Positions 35,801-44,174 of a stretch of 64,000 nucleotides of DNA are shown piece after piece; positions within the stretch are counted from its first letter, which is position 1; every line of letters starts with the position of its first letter. Source of the DNA: Micromonospora chokoriensis. Lineage in GTDB: Bacteria; Actinomycetota; Actinomycetes; Mycobacteriales; Micromonosporaceae. The stretch is taken from contig NZ_LT607409.1 of NCBI RefSeq assembly GCF_900091505.1, forward strand, positions 3,410,001 through 3,474,000. Reading direction: 5' to 3'. The translations under genes and the position numbers were made by a program. Under the pieces are notes generated by a model. That model saw only the letters and a program-made list of their open reading frames with translations. It ran no database searches and had not been told where the DNA came from.

Positions 35801-36865
35801 TCAGGCGGTGACCAGGCCGAGCTTGATCAGGCTGTCCGCGGTCTCGGTGATGGTCGTCTCCACCGGGCGGGGGCGCCAGCCGAGGACGTCCCGCGCCTTG
35901 TCGTTGCTGATCACCGGGACCTGTCCGCGCAGGGCGGCGGCTTCGCGCAGGGCCGGTTCGGTCGCGGCGGCCCGTAGGACCTCCTCGTCGGTGAGTTCCC
36001 GCGCGGGCACCCGATCGGCCAGGCCCGGCAGGTGCCGCGCCAGCATCTGTGCCATGTCGAGGAAGCTGATCGACGGACCGCCGACGCCGATGAACCGCTC
36101 ACCGGCAGCGTCCGGGTGCACCATCGCGCGCAGGTGCAGGTCGACCACGTCCCGGACGTCGACGACACCGAAGTACATCCGGGGTACGACCGGCATCGCT
36201 CCGGTGAGGAACGCCTGCACCAAGCCGGTCGACGCGGAGACCCGTGGCCCCAGCAGCGGCCCGAAGATGCCGGTCGGGTTGACGACGCTCAGCTCGACCC
36301 CGCCGTTGTCCCGGACGTCGTCCCAAGCCGCGCGCTCGGCGAGCGTCTTCGACCGGTGGTACGCCGGGATGTCGTCGTCCACGTTGGTCCAGTCCGCTTC
36401 GCTGTACCGACCGTCGGGCTTCACCGTGTATCCCACCGCCGCGTACGACGAGGTCAGCACCACCCGTCGTACCCCGGTCTTCCGTGCGGCGCGCAGGACG
36501 CGCAGCGCTCCGTCGCGGGCGGGCCGGATCACCTCGTCGTCGTCCTCTGGCGGGGTGAATGGAAACGGCGACGCGTGGTGCAGCACGTACCGGGCCCCGT
36601 CGGTGGCCTCGGCCCATCCCTCGTCGGCGGACAGGGCTGCGGTCCGGAACTCGACCCGGTCGTCCGGGTTCGCGCCGGCCTGCCGAACCCGGTCGAGCAC
36701 CACGTCGCGCTGGTCCGCCTCGCGGACACTGACCCGCACCCGGTAGCCCTCGTCGAGCAGTCGGGCGACGGAGTACCCGCCGACGTGGCCGGTGGCACCG
36801 GTCACCAGAACCAGGGCGTCGTCGGTGGCGCGAAGCTGAATGTCGTTCAACATTGTTTGTCCCAT
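35801..36865 (-). CDS. NAD-dependent epimerase/dehydratase family (extended SDR, aldehyde/ketone reductase-like)
   Basis: This 354-residue extended SDR has the nucleotide-binding motif VTGATGHVGGYSVARLL (near 21-37). The active-site Tyr and Lys lie in a YHRSKTLAERAAW segment (near 165), and NPTGIFGP follows. It resembles dihydroflavonol-4-reductase-like aldehyde reductases. Two in-frame ATG codons (36865, 36853) are possible and neither has a strong ribosome site. It lies 6 bases downstream of the MerR regulator gene, so the two should be one operon. Confidence 0.87.
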   Translation of the reverse strand: MGQTMLNDIQLRATDDALVLVTGATGHVGGYSVARLLDEGYRVRVSVREADQRDVVLDRVRQAGANPDDRVEFRTAALSADEGWAEATDGARYVLHHASPFPFTPPEDDDEVIRPARDGALRVLRAARKTGVRRVVLTSSYAAVGYTVKPDGRYSEADWTNVDDDIPAYHRSKTLAERAAWDDVRDNGGVELSVVNPTGIFGPLLGPRVSASTGLVQAFLTGAMPVVPRMYFGVVDVRDVVDLHLRAMVHPDAAGERFIGVGGPSISFLDMAQMLARHLPGLADRVPARELTDEEVLRAAATEPALREAAALRGQVPVISNDKARDVLGWRPRPVETTITETADSLIKLGLVTA

Positions 36866-36871
36866 CGTTGC

Positions 36872-37333
36872 TCAGAAACGTCGAAGAGCGTGCTCGACCT
36901 GCTCGATTGCGCGCTCCTCGGCATCCGCGTCGCCCCGGTACCGTGCGTCCCACATGTCCGCCTTGCCGCGCATGTAGGCCTGGCGTACCCGTAGGCGTTC
37001 GATTTCCCCGGACAGCCGGTCGGCGTGCCGGGCGAAGAGGTCACGTTGTTCGGCAGCCGCAGCGCGGTCGCCCTCGTCGAGCAGCGTCAGGTAGCGGCGC
37101 ATCTCCGCGACGCTCATCCCGGACGACCGAAGGCAGGCCAGGGCGTCGACGCGTTCGGCGAGCGCGGCGTGGTAGCGGCGGTGGCCGCTGCTGTCGTCGC
37201 GCGGGACCGGGCCGAGCAGGCCGATCTTTTCGTAGTAGCGCAGCGTCGGCTCACTGAAGCCCGACCGTTGGGCCATCTCCTGGATGGTCAGGGGCGGTTC
37301 TGTCCGCTCCCGATCCGCCTTCGTCGCTGCCAT
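36872..37333 (-). CDS. MerR family transcriptional regulator
   Basis: This 153-residue protein has an N-terminal winged helix (LTIQEMAQRSGFSEPTLRYY, residues 15-34) and the LRSSGMSVAEMRRYL segment, then a dimerising coiled coil (about 90-125). No metal-binding Cys is present, so it is of the aldehyde/drug-responsive type. It is the first gene of an operon with the reductase gene. A dyad with GAAGCGCTTC lies just upstream and is a likely autoregulatory site. Confidence 0.88.
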   Translation of the reverse strand: MAATKADRERTEPPLTIQEMAQRSGFSEPTLRYYEKIGLLGPVPRDDSSGHRRYHAALAERVDALACLRSSGMSVAEMRRYLTLLDEGDRAAAAEQRDLFARHADRLSGEIERLRVRQAYMRGKADMWDARYRGDADAEERAIEQVEHALRRF

Positions 37334-37336
37334 GAC

Positions 37337-37364
37337 TGAAGCGTCCCCAACTTCAAGCGCTTCA
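37337..37364. promoter_or_regulatory. Dyad operator upstream of the MerR gene
   Basis: TGAAGCG (37337-37343) and CGCTTCA (37358-37364) form an inverted repeat, and the right side contains the 10-bp palindrome GAAGCGCTTC. CTTCAAG/CTTGAAG elements are typical of MerR-type sites. It lies 4 bases upstream of the start codon. The 37370-37567 stretch beyond it holds no recognisable gene. Confidence 0.45.
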
Positions 37365-37567
37365 CGTCAAACGAGGTGATCGGATCTTGCGGGGCGGGGC
37401 GGTGGTGCGGCTGGGTGCGGCGGCGTGCCAGGGCCCAACGCGTCGACGAACGTGGGACGCATCTGGCGGCCCCGGCGGCGGCATCTCGCCGACCCGATGC
37501 CCGCGCTGCTCAAGACCCACGGCATCAAGGCGCTCGGACCGCTGAATGCCGAGCCGCCCGGGGCGCG

Positions 37568-37870
37568 TCAGCCGTCTGCCTCGCGTTGCCTGGCCTTCCA
37601 CCGGTGACGGCGGACTGCCGCGACGACGACGGCCACGGTGAGGAGCAGCGCCATGACGCCCTTCCAGGTCCGCTCGACCCATGACCGATCGTCGCCGATC
37701 GCCGCCTCACCAGCCAGGCCCAGCCACAGAGCCGCCCAGACCCAGTGCCAGCCGCGCGGCCGGGAGAACGTCTCGGGCCGGTCGGCGAACACGCCGACGA
37801 ACACGAATCCGGCCCAGAGGACGAGAAGCACCGGCACGACGACGCGTGTGACAACTTCCCATGGGGACAT
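37568..37870 (-). CDS. Small membrane protein, unknown function
   Basis: This 100-residue protein has three hydrophobic segments (about residues 8-28, 42-58 and 70-88) rich in Trp and Val, and a basic tail (RRHRWKARQ). No family is recognised. An ATG start at 37870 is assumed. It lies 20 bases downstream of the DoxX-like gene in the same direction, so it may share that transcript. Confidence 0.55.
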   Translation of the reverse strand: MSPWEVVTRVVVPVLLVLWAGFVFVGVFADRPETFSRPRGWHWVWAALWLGLAGEAAIGDDRSWVERTWKGVMALLLTVAVVVAAVRRHRWKARQREADG

Positions 37871-37890
37871 CGACAGATCATGACATCTGG

Positions 37891-38274
37891 TCAGCCGCCG
37901 AAGGGCTCCGGTCCGAGCCGGCCCCAGGCGACGAAGGCGGCCACCGCGAGGTAGAGCAGGTTCAGCACGATGAACGTCGCCTCGTGGTAGCGCAGGTGGG
38001 TGATCATGGCGCCGACCATCAGCAGGACCCAGCAGAGCGCGGTGACCGGCACCAGCACCGGTGCGATGTCGAGCACTGCGGGCAGGATCAGGCCGATCGC
38101 GGCCAGGATTTCGAGGACCCCGAGGGTCTTGACGAAGCGCACGCTAGCGTCGGCGGTCCACCCACCGCCGTTGGCGGCGGCCAACCTCTCCTTGGGTACG
38201 AACGTCTTGGTGACGCCGCCGGCCAGGGCGACTGCGGCCAGCAGTCCGGCCGCGATCCACAGTGCCAGGTTCAT
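37891..38274 (-). CDS. DoxX family membrane protein
   Basis: This 127-residue DoxX-like protein has four predicted membrane helices, opening MNLALWIAAGLLAAVALAGG with the KTFVPKERL loop after helix one. Such proteins act in redox or thiol stress complexes. The ATG at 38274 follows GGAAGGAACC. It is divergent from an ECF41 sigma factor gene and has an upstream ECF41-type promoter (38305-38331). It is therefore the likely regulon target, as reported for genes beside other ECF41 sigma factors. Confidence 0.85.
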   Translation of the reverse strand: MNLALWIAAGLLAAVALAGGVTKTFVPKERLAAANGGGWTADASVRFVKTLGVLEILAAIGLILPAVLDIAPVLVPVTALCWVLLMVGAMITHLRYHEATFIVLNLLYLAVAAFVAWGRLGPEPFGG

Positions 38275-38304
38275 AAGGTTCCTTCCGTCTCGGGTCGACC
38301 ACGA

Positions 38305-38331
38305 GACACCGCCGGTCGGCTCGCTGTGACA
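38305..38331 (-). promoter_or_regulatory. ECF41-type promoter of the DoxX gene
   Basis: On the minus strand TGTCACA (38331-38325) is followed after 16 bases by TGTC (38308-38305), about 30 bases upstream of the start codon. The described ECF41 consensus is TGTCACA, about 16 bases, then CGTC. It is the mirror of the promoter at 38367-38393. Confidence 0.65.
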
Positions 38332-38366
38332 GGGGTGCCGCGGTGACACGGCCCACGCCTGGCCGG

Positions 38367-38393
38367 TGTCACAGACGGCACGGGACCGGTGTC
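38367..38393 (+). promoter_or_regulatory. ECF41-type promoter of the sigma factor gene
   Basis: TGTCACA (38367-38373) is followed after exactly 16 bases by TGTC (38390-38393), the same architecture as the opposite promoter. It implies autoregulation of the sigma factor gene, with a leader of about 70 bases. Confidence 0.65.
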
Positions 38394-38470
38394 TGGTGGG
38401 CGATGCCATCGGGATCGACGAGACTGGAGCCAGCCGTGGTGGGCGTATTGCGGACCGGGGGAGCGGAGCC

Positions 38471-39364
38471 ATGACCGAGGACGGCCGGGCGGGCCCCGCC
38501 GTCGACGCGTTCGTCGCCCACCGGAACCTGCTCTTCACCGTCGCCTACGAGATGCTCGGCTCGGCTGCCGACGCTGAGGACGTACTCCAGGAGACCTGGC
38601 TGCGGTGGGCGGACGCGGATCTGTCGGCGGTGCGGGACCAGCGCGCGTACCTGGTCCGAATCACCACCCGCCAGTCGCTGAACCGGCTGCGGACGGTCGG
38701 GCGGCGCAGGGAGTCGTACGTCGGCTCCTGGTTGCCCGAGCCGTTGCTGACCGCGCCCGACGTCGCCGACGACGTCGAACTCGCGGAGAGTGTCTCGATG
38801 GCGATGCTGCTGGTGCTGGAGACGCTCGCGCCGACCGAGCGGGCGGTGTTCGTCCTGCGCGAGGTCTTCGACCTTGGCTACGACGAGATCGCCGACGCTG
38901 TCGGCAAGAGTGCGGCCGCCGTCCGCCAGATCGCCCACCGGGCGCGGGCGCACGTCGCCGCGCGTCGACCTCGCGGGTCGGTCTCCCCGGCCGAGACCCG
39001 GCGTGCGCTCGACGCGTTCCAGCGGGCAGTCGAGACCGGCGACGTGCAGGGCCTGCTCGACGTTCTCGCACCGGATGCCGTGTTGCTGGGCGACGGTGGC
39101 GGGATCAAGCAGGCGGTGCTGCGGCCGGTCGTCGGGGCCGACAAGGTCGCCCGGCTGCTGGCCAGCACGAAGGCCAGGGCCGCCGCCATGTCGTTGCGGC
39201 CGGCCCAGGTCAATGGCTACCCGGCGCTGGTACTCCGGTTCGACGGCGAGATCGACACGGTGGTCACGCTGCGCATCGACGACGGTCTCGTCAGCGCGCT
39301 CTACGCGGTGCGCAACCCGGAGAAGTTGTCGCACATGCGGTGCGAGAGGACCCTGTCCCGCTGA
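38471..39364 (+). CDS. sigJ: ECF41-group RNA polymerase sigma factor (SigJ-like)
   Basis: This 297-residue sigma factor has region 2 (residues ~12-75, with AEDVLQETWLRW) and region 4 (~115-165, with GYDEIADAVGKSAAAVRQIAHRA). The SnoaL-like C-terminal extension typical of ECF41 follows. Diagnostic motifs are present: WLPEPLL between regions 2 and 4, DGGGIK near 210 and NPEKL near the C-terminus. In this group the extension replaces an anti-sigma factor. The ATG at 38471 follows GGGGGAG. It is divergent from the DoxX gene. Confidence 0.9.
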   Translation: MTEDGRAGPAVDAFVAHRNLLFTVAYEMLGSAADAEDVLQETWLRWADADLSAVRDQRAYLVRITTRQSLNRLRTVGRRRESYVGSWLPEPLLTAPDVADDVELAESVSMAMLLVLETLAPTERAVFVLREVFDLGYDEIADAVGKSAAAVRQIAHRARAHVAARRPRGSVSPAETRRALDAFQRAVETGDVQGLLDVLAPDAVLLGDGGGIKQAVLRPVVGADKVARLLASTKARAAAMSLRPAQVNGYPALVLRFDGEIDTVVTLRIDDGLVSALYAVRNPEKLSHMRCERTLSR

Positions 39365-39373
39365 GGCCGCTGT

Positions 39374-40573
39374 CTAGAACGGCGGTGTCGGTGTCTCCGG
39401 TGGGTGCCGCCGGGAGCGCCGCGCGTCCGCGCCCGCGACGCCGAGCAGCACCACGGCGGCGGCTGCCCCGGCGGTGAGCGGGTCGAGGTGCACGGCGACC
39501 GGCACCAGCAGGCCGAGGGTGAGGAGGCCGGCCAGTCGGGAGCGGGAGACCCGGGCGAACACCTGGTATTCGAGGGCCGATCGTCCGGCGAGGAACAACG
39601 CCGGACCGCCGAGGATGGCGATGAGCCAGGCCGCCGGGAGGTGCCCGAGGGGTTCGGTGATGAACAGTTCGAAGCCGACGCCGGTGAGGACGATCCCCGC
39701 GATCATGACCATGTGGGCGAACGCCATCTCGGTCGCGAGCCGGGCCGGATTGCGGGAGCGGTCGACGGCAGTGCCCAGAATCCCGCCCGCCACGTGGAAG
39801 TAGATCCGCCAGAGCAGGACGGTGCTCGCCAACGCCAGGACGAATCCACCCGTCTGGTCGGTGTGGAACCCGCTGCCGCTGAAGGCGAGCCCGATGACGA
39901 AGATCGCCTCGCCGAGCGCGATGAGGAGGAACTGTTGGTACCGCTCGGCCAGGTGCTCGGCCGCGATCATCTGGACGCCGAGTCGTTGCGCGCCGAGTCG
40001 GGGGGTCGGCCAGCCGAGGAACAGCCCGGTGTAGTCGATCAGCACGGCGAGGGTCCAGAGCGCCCCGCGGGCCGTCCCGTCGTGGACCAGCCCACCGACG
40101 ACCCAGAGCGGTGCGCTCAGGCCGAACCAGAACAGGATCCGGATCGACTGTTGGGGGTCCGGCCGGCCGTGCCCGGCGAGGTAGAAGAACACCACTCGGC
40201 CGATCTGGAGGGTCACCAGGGTGATGGCGAAGAGTGCGGCCCGTGCGCCGAAGCCGTTCGGCACCGCGACGGCCATCGTCATGGCACCGACCAACGTCAT
40301 GATGATGACGGTCTGGACGATCGGAGCGTCCGGGTCCAGCCAACTTGTCGACCAGACCGTCACCGACCAGATCGCCCACAGCGCCAGGAACAGCAGCAGG
40401 GCCTGGCCGAGACCCGCGTACACGCCGCGCTGGCCGTCGGTGAAGTCGGCGATCAGCCGCGCGGAGATCCGGGTGAGGGCGAAGACGAAGACCAGGTCGA
40501 GGAAGAGTTCCAGGAAGGTGGCCCGCTGGCGGGTGGCTTCGCTGCGCAACAGCCCGTCCGGGGTGTTCCTCAT
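39374..40573 (-). CDS. Low temperature requirement protein A (LtrA) family membrane protein
   Basis: This 399-residue protein has about ten to twelve membrane spans. The LtrA signature is at the start (FLELFLDLVFVFALTRIS, residues ~20-37), with ALGEAIFVIG (near 220) further in. The molecular function of the family is unknown. The ATG at 40573 (MRNTPDG) is chosen; the open frame to 40702 is shadow. It is convergent with the sigma factor gene, with only 9 bases between stop codons, and divergent from a TetR gene that may regulate it. Confidence 0.87.
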   Translation of the reverse strand: MRNTPDGLLRSEATRQRATFLELFLDLVFVFALTRISARLIADFTDGQRGVYAGLGQALLLFLALWAIWSVTVWSTSWLDPDAPIVQTVIIMTLVGAMTMAVAVPNGFGARAALFAITLVTLQIGRVVFFYLAGHGRPDPQQSIRILFWFGLSAPLWVVGGLVHDGTARGALWTLAVLIDYTGLFLGWPTPRLGAQRLGVQMIAAEHLAERYQQFLLIALGEAIFVIGLAFSGSGFHTDQTGGFVLALASTVLLWRIYFHVAGGILGTAVDRSRNPARLATEMAFAHMVMIAGIVLTGVGFELFITEPLGHLPAAWLIAILGGPALFLAGRSALEYQVFARVSRSRLAGLLTLGLLVPVAVHLDPLTAGAAAAVVLLGVAGADARRSRRHPPETPTPPF

Positions 40574-40744
40574 CGGCTCGCCACGCGCCGGTGTCGCCGA
40601 ACGAGCACGTGCCCTCCCGTCGCGGTGATCTCCTTGCCCAACGAGCCAGGGGCTGCTGTGGCACGTGGGGGAAGGGGGCGCGCCCACCACAACAGTCACC
40701 AATCTGTCACCGGGCGGCTACGGGAGGGGCGCGGGCTTACGCTC

Positions 40745-41374
40745 GTGGGCGTGCCCGGACCTGCCGAGAAGGCCACCGAACAGGACCGGCGTGACCTTCT
40801 CGTCACGGTCGCGCGTGAGTTGGCTGAGGCGGAGGGCTGGGCGGGCGTCAGCACCCGCCGGCTCGCCGAACGGGCCGAGATCGACATCGGTGACGTCTAC
40901 CGACACTTCGCCGACCTGGAGGCGGTGCTCGCCGCCGTCGCCGTGTGCGCGTTCGCCGACCTGGCCGCCGATCTGGCGGAGGCGCACGCCGAAGCCGTGG
41001 ACAGCCCCGACGGTGCCTGGCCGGCGGTCGCGACCGCGTACCTCGACTTCGCGTACACGAATCCGGAGGTCTACGACGCGATGCTCGCGCTGACCCCCGA
41101 CCTGGCGCTCGGCGCGGATGGTGTGCCGGCCGCGCCACGGGCGGTCTTCGCCGAGCTGCGGGCGGCCCTGACACCCCTGGCGGAGGGACGCGACCCGGAC
41201 ACCCTCGCCGAGGTGGGCTGGAGCCTGCTGCACGGCGTGGTGATGCTGACCCGCGGCGGGCGGCTCCGACCCGACGGGCAGGAGGAGCGGGAGTCGTTGA
41301 TCGCACAACGGCTGCTGCGGTGGCCGTGCCCGTCGAGCAGGAACTCGGTGGGCGTGACGGGCGACATGCCCTAA
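40745..41374 (+). CDS. TetR family transcriptional regulator
   Basis: This protein of about 209 residues has a TetR helix-turn-helix (GVSTRRLAERAEIDIGDVYR, about residues 33-52) and an alpha-helical ligand domain. GTG codons at 40745 and 40751 are the possible starts; GGGAGGGG lies about 15 bases upstream, further than usual. It is divergent from the LtrA gene across a 171-bp gap. The longer upstream frame is antisense shadow of LtrA. Confidence 0.85.
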   Translation: MGVPGPAEKATEQDRRDLLVTVARELAEAEGWAGVSTRRLAERAEIDIGDVYRHFADLEAVLAAVAVCAFADLAADLAEAHAEAVDSPDGAWPAVATAYLDFAYTNPEVYDAMLALTPDLALGADGVPAAPRAVFAELRAALTPLAEGRDPDTLAEVGWSLLHGVVMLTRGGRLRPDGQEERESLIAQRLLRWPCPSSRNSVGVTGDMP

Positions 41375-41412
41375 AGTTCCGGACCGCATCAGCGTGATCG
41401 CGAGGGGGCGGC

Positions 41413-42126
41413 ATGACGGCGGACGGCACGGTGGCGCGGCGGCAGGCGAAGGTGTTGATCTTCGATGCGGACGACACCCTGTGGGAGAACAACGTCGTCT
41501 TCGAGCGGGTGATCGACGACTTCCTGTCCTGGCTGGACCACCCCACCCTGGACCGGGTCGCGCTGCGCGCCGTCCTCGACGACATCGAGCGGGCCAACGC
41601 GGTGGCGCACGGCTACGGCAGCAAGGTCTTCCTGCGCAGCCTGGGGGAGTGTCTGGAGCGACTGCGCGCACGGCCGGCCACCGAGGCCGAGCGCCTGGAG
41701 ATCGACCGGTTGGCCGTGGCGCTCGTGGAACACCGTGTCGAGCTGATGCCGGGGGTGGCCGAGGCGCTCGACGACCTGGCCAGCCGGCACGAGCTGCTGT
41801 TGCTGACCAAGGGCGACCGGGAGGAACAGCAACGCAAGCTGGACGCCTGCGGGGTGCTGCACCACTTCGGGGCCGCGCACATCGTGCGGGAGAAGAACGC
41901 CGAGACGTACCGGTGGCTGGTCCGGGAGCACGGCTTCGACCCGTCCACCGCGTGGATGATCGGTAACTCCCCGAAGTCCGACATCCTGCCGGCGCGGGCG
42001 GCCGGGCTGAACGTGGTGTTCATTCCGAACGAGAACACCTGGGTGCTGGAGGACGACGAACTGGATCCGACCGACGGCGGTGTCCTGCGGCTGGCCGCGT
42101 TCCGCGACCTGCTCCGCCACTTCTGA
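41413..42126 (+). CDS. HAD family hydrolase
   Basis: This 237-residue haloacid dehalogenase-type hydrolase has motif I IFDADDTLWENN (nucleophile Asp in DxDDT, near 17), motif II LLLTKGD (near 136), a motif III Lys near 158 and motif IV IGNSPKSDI (near 183). A phosphatase role is likely and the substrate is unknown. GAGGGGG precedes the ATG by 6 bases. It may be cotranscribed with the TetR gene 38 bases upstream. Confidence 0.88.
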   Translation: MTADGTVARRQAKVLIFDADDTLWENNVVFERVIDDFLSWLDHPTLDRVALRAVLDDIERANAVAHGYGSKVFLRSLGECLERLRARPATEAERLEIDRLAVALVEHRVELMPGVAEALDDLASRHELLLLTKGDREEQQRKLDACGVLHHFGAAHIVREKNAETYRWLVREHGFDPSTAWMIGNSPKSDILPARAAGLNVVFIPNENTWVLEDDELDPTDGGVLRLAAFRDLLRHF

Positions 42127-42384
42127 CGACCCGACCCGACCAGCGCGGCGACCGAACCCGGCGTGGCGGTGCGAACAGCGTCCACGATCAGGGTCGTGTT
42201 ACGGCGACATGCCGGTTTTCCAGCGTGGGATCAGTCATGCCGACGACGGCCCGGATCGGCTTGTCCGGCCCGTCGGGGGCCCCTAGCCTGGGCCGGCGTC
42301 TTCTGGCTCTGGGGTTTTGCCGGGACGCACCTGGCGTCCGGAGGGTGGGCACCGCGGAGCTGAGTGACCGCAGTCGGACGCCAC
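42127..42384. other. Gene-free stretch between the HAD gene and the 42385 hairpin
   Basis: No gene, strong promoter or palindrome was recognised here. Short open frames on both strands lack ribosome sites and family features. Confidence 0.4.
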
Positions 42385-42420
42385 GGTCAGGGCCGGGTAG
42401 TTGCGGACCCGGCCCTGACC
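42385..42420. terminator. Hairpin terminator
   Basis: A perfect 14-bp stem pairs GGTCAGGGCCGGGT (42385-42398) with ACCCGGCCCTGACC (42407-42420) around an 8-base loop. It lies 18 bases beyond the stop codon of the minus-strand gene at 42439. Confidence 0.75.
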
Positions 42421-42438
42421 ACCACGACTGTCGCCGAC

Positions 42439-42714
42439 TCAGGACACCTCACGTCGGACGATCGCCACCGCCACCCGGCAGAACTCGTCCATGTCCGGGT
42501 TGAACCCGGCCGCGATGTCGGGATGCAACCCGGAGCGGGTCTCCTCCAACAGGCGTTGGCAGACCTGCTCGACCGGCTCGCCGGCGTAGTCGGCGCGGAC
42601 CCGGTCGGTGGCGGCCTGAAGCGCCGAGGTCAGCTGTTCCTCCAGCGGGCCGCGCAGCTTCTGCTGCACAGGGTCGAGCCCGCGGGGGTCGAGCGTGACA
42701 TGTGGCTCCGACAT
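42439..42714 (-). CDS. Small hypothetical protein
   Basis: This 91-residue, mostly helical acidic protein opens MSEPHVTLDPRGLDPVQQ and contains two Cys. No family is recognised. The ATG at 42714 follows AAGGGAGC at the right distance. It is the second gene of a two-gene unit after the RusA-like gene (47-base gap) and ends at a 14-bp hairpin. Confidence 0.65.
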   Translation of the reverse strand: MSEPHVTLDPRGLDPVQQKLRGPLEEQLTSALQAATDRVRADYAGEPVEQVCQRLLEETRSGLHPDIAAGFNPDMDEFCRVAVAIVRREVS

Positions 42715-42761
42715 CGGTGCTCCCTTCGTCGGCGTCCGCGGTACCCCACCGCGGACGTCGG

Positions 42762-43193
42762 TCAAACCCCGTTCGGTGCGGCGGCGACCCGCACCTGGTA
42801 TGAGAAGTCCTCCGCCGGCTCCTCGTGGTACGACAGGCGGCGGATCTGCCGGTCGTCGTCGTAGAGGGCGACGTCCACCAGGACGCCGAGGTGGCTGAGG
42901 CCGATGGACTGCACCCGCTTCTTGTCCTGCAACACCGCGCAGACGCCGCCGAGCAGGGTGCTGGCGTCGGCCGTACGGTGCCCGGGCGGGCATCGCAGGA
43001 CCAGGTCGACCTCGACCGGCCCGGGCAACGGCGTCCAGCCGGTGCGCTGGGCCGCGGTGAGAGCGGCCTGGAGCAGGGTGCGGACCCTCGTCGCCTGGCG
43101 ATGCCCGGCGGCGAAGATGGACAACGCTTCGGTCTTGACCGGTGGCAGGCCGCTCACCTCGAATGTCAGGGCGAGAGCGCGGGTGTCCTGCAC
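42762..43193 (-). CDS. RusA-like fold protein (putative, degenerate active site)
   Basis: This 143-residue protein resembles RusA Holliday-junction resolvases in layout: an early FEVSGLPPVK strand, a helix, a strand pair VEVDLVLRCPP, then LYDDDRQIRRLSYHEEP at the end. The C-terminal DDRQI motif is RusA-like. The DLDN catalytic motif is replaced by TADASTL and the following Lys is absent, so resolvase activity is doubtful. The GTG at 43193 follows GAGGAGGTG. This family call is an inference from motif order; an unrelated protein of unknown function remains possible. Confidence 0.5.
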   Translation of the reverse strand: MQDTRALALTFEVSGLPPVKTEALSIFAAGHRQATRVRTLLQAALTAAQRTGWTPLPGPVEVDLVLRCPPGHRTADASTLLGGVCAVLQDKKRVQSIGLSHLGVLVDVALYDDDRQIRRLSYHEEPAEDFSYQVRVAAAPNGV

Positions 43194-43377
43194 GACGGCA
43201 CCTCCTCGTTGGGACGATCCTGCCGAACCGGGGGAGCGGCGGTGCGACGTTCCCGCGATTACCAACCGATCGGGCAGGTGGGGGTCGGCCGAGGCGTGTC
43301 GACGGCGGCGGCGAACGCGCTGGCTGCGGCGTTAGGAAAACGCTAGTCGACGGTGCCCGCGCTGGGTAGTCGGTCGT

Positions 43378-44079
43378 TCACCCGGTTGGCCGCGGTGCGA
43401 AGGCGCAGAACTCGTTGCCCTCGGGGTCGGCCAGCACCCACCAGCGGCTGCGCTCGGTCGGCTCCGCGAGCATCGTCGCACCGGCCTGGACCAGCGCGTC
43501 GGGTCGCGGGTCGACCAGTTCGACGTCCCAGTGCATGCGGTTCTTGACCGTCTTGGGCTCGGTGACCCCGTCGAACACCCAGCTCTCCCAGGGGAGGCCG
43601 GCGGCACCGAGCACCGACGCTTCGGTGGGCCCGTACTCGACGGTGCCGCCGAGCACGCCGGCCCACCAGGCCGCCTGTGCGGTCGGGTCGATCGTGTCCA
43701 CCACCAGGTGGACCGGGCCGGGCCTGGTGCCCTCGCAGGGGGGCAACGCGCAGAACTCGTTGCCCTCCGGGTCGGCCAGCACCCACCGGTCGACGCCACC
43801 GCCCGGTTCGCTGACCAGCCGGGCGCCGTCCGCGAGCAACGCCGCCGGGTCCGCGTCGGCCAACCGCAGATCCAGGTGTACGCGGGTACGGCCAACCCTC
43901 GGCTCGGGCACCTTGTTCACCCAGATCGACTCGGCATCCGATCGGGCCGAGCGGGGGTCCACCCGGGTGTCGCCGTCACCGGCGTCGGCCACGTCGGCGT
44001 CCAGCATGCGGGCCCAGAAGCCGCCCAGGGCGAGCGGGTCGGCGGCGTCCAGGCAGAGGTCCTTGAAGCGCGCGATCAT
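43378..44079 (-). CDS. VOC family (glyoxalase-like) protein with two tandem domains
   Basis: This 233-residue protein is made of two vicinal-oxygen-chelate domains of about 115 residues. Each ends in nearly the same segment (WVLADPEGNEFCAL in domain 1, WVLADPEGNEFCAF in domain 2), where the Glu is a usual metal ligand. Domain 1 opens FKDLCLDAADPLALGGFW. Such proteins are often annotated as glyoxalase or bleomycin-resistance-like, and the substrate is unknown. The ATG at 44079 is chosen; further in-frame starts lie upstream to 44118. Confidence 0.82.
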   Translation of the reverse strand: MIARFKDLCLDAADPLALGGFWARMLDADVADAGDGDTRVDPRSARSDAESIWVNKVPEPRVGRTRVHLDLRLADADPAALLADGARLVSEPGGGVDRWVLADPEGNEFCALPPCEGTRPGPVHLVVDTIDPTAQAAWWAGVLGGTVEYGPTEASVLGAAGLPWESWVFDGVTEPKTVKNRMHWDVELVDPRPDALVQAGATMLAEPTERSRWWVLADPEGNEFCAFAPRPTG

Positions 44080-44134
44080 GACCCCCAGCATGCCTGGTCC
44101 AGGCGCACGGCGGAGCAAGCGACGCGTAGCGGAG

Positions 44135-44174
44135 TCCCCGCCCCCCGCCCCCCGCCCCGCCGCCCCCCGCCCCG
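44135..44174 (-). other. C-rich tract (G-quadruplex potential on the minus strand)
   Basis: Six C-runs of four to six bases are separated mostly by single G bases, giving a dense G4 motif on the minus strand. It directly abuts palindrome D, as the G-rich tract at 35749 abuts palindrome B. Confidence 0.65.

Noticed and set aside
37376..37684. Possible plus-strand gene between the MerR and small membrane protein genes
   Set aside because: No ribosome site and no family features. It runs antisense into the 37568-37870 gene and its residue use looks like shadow.
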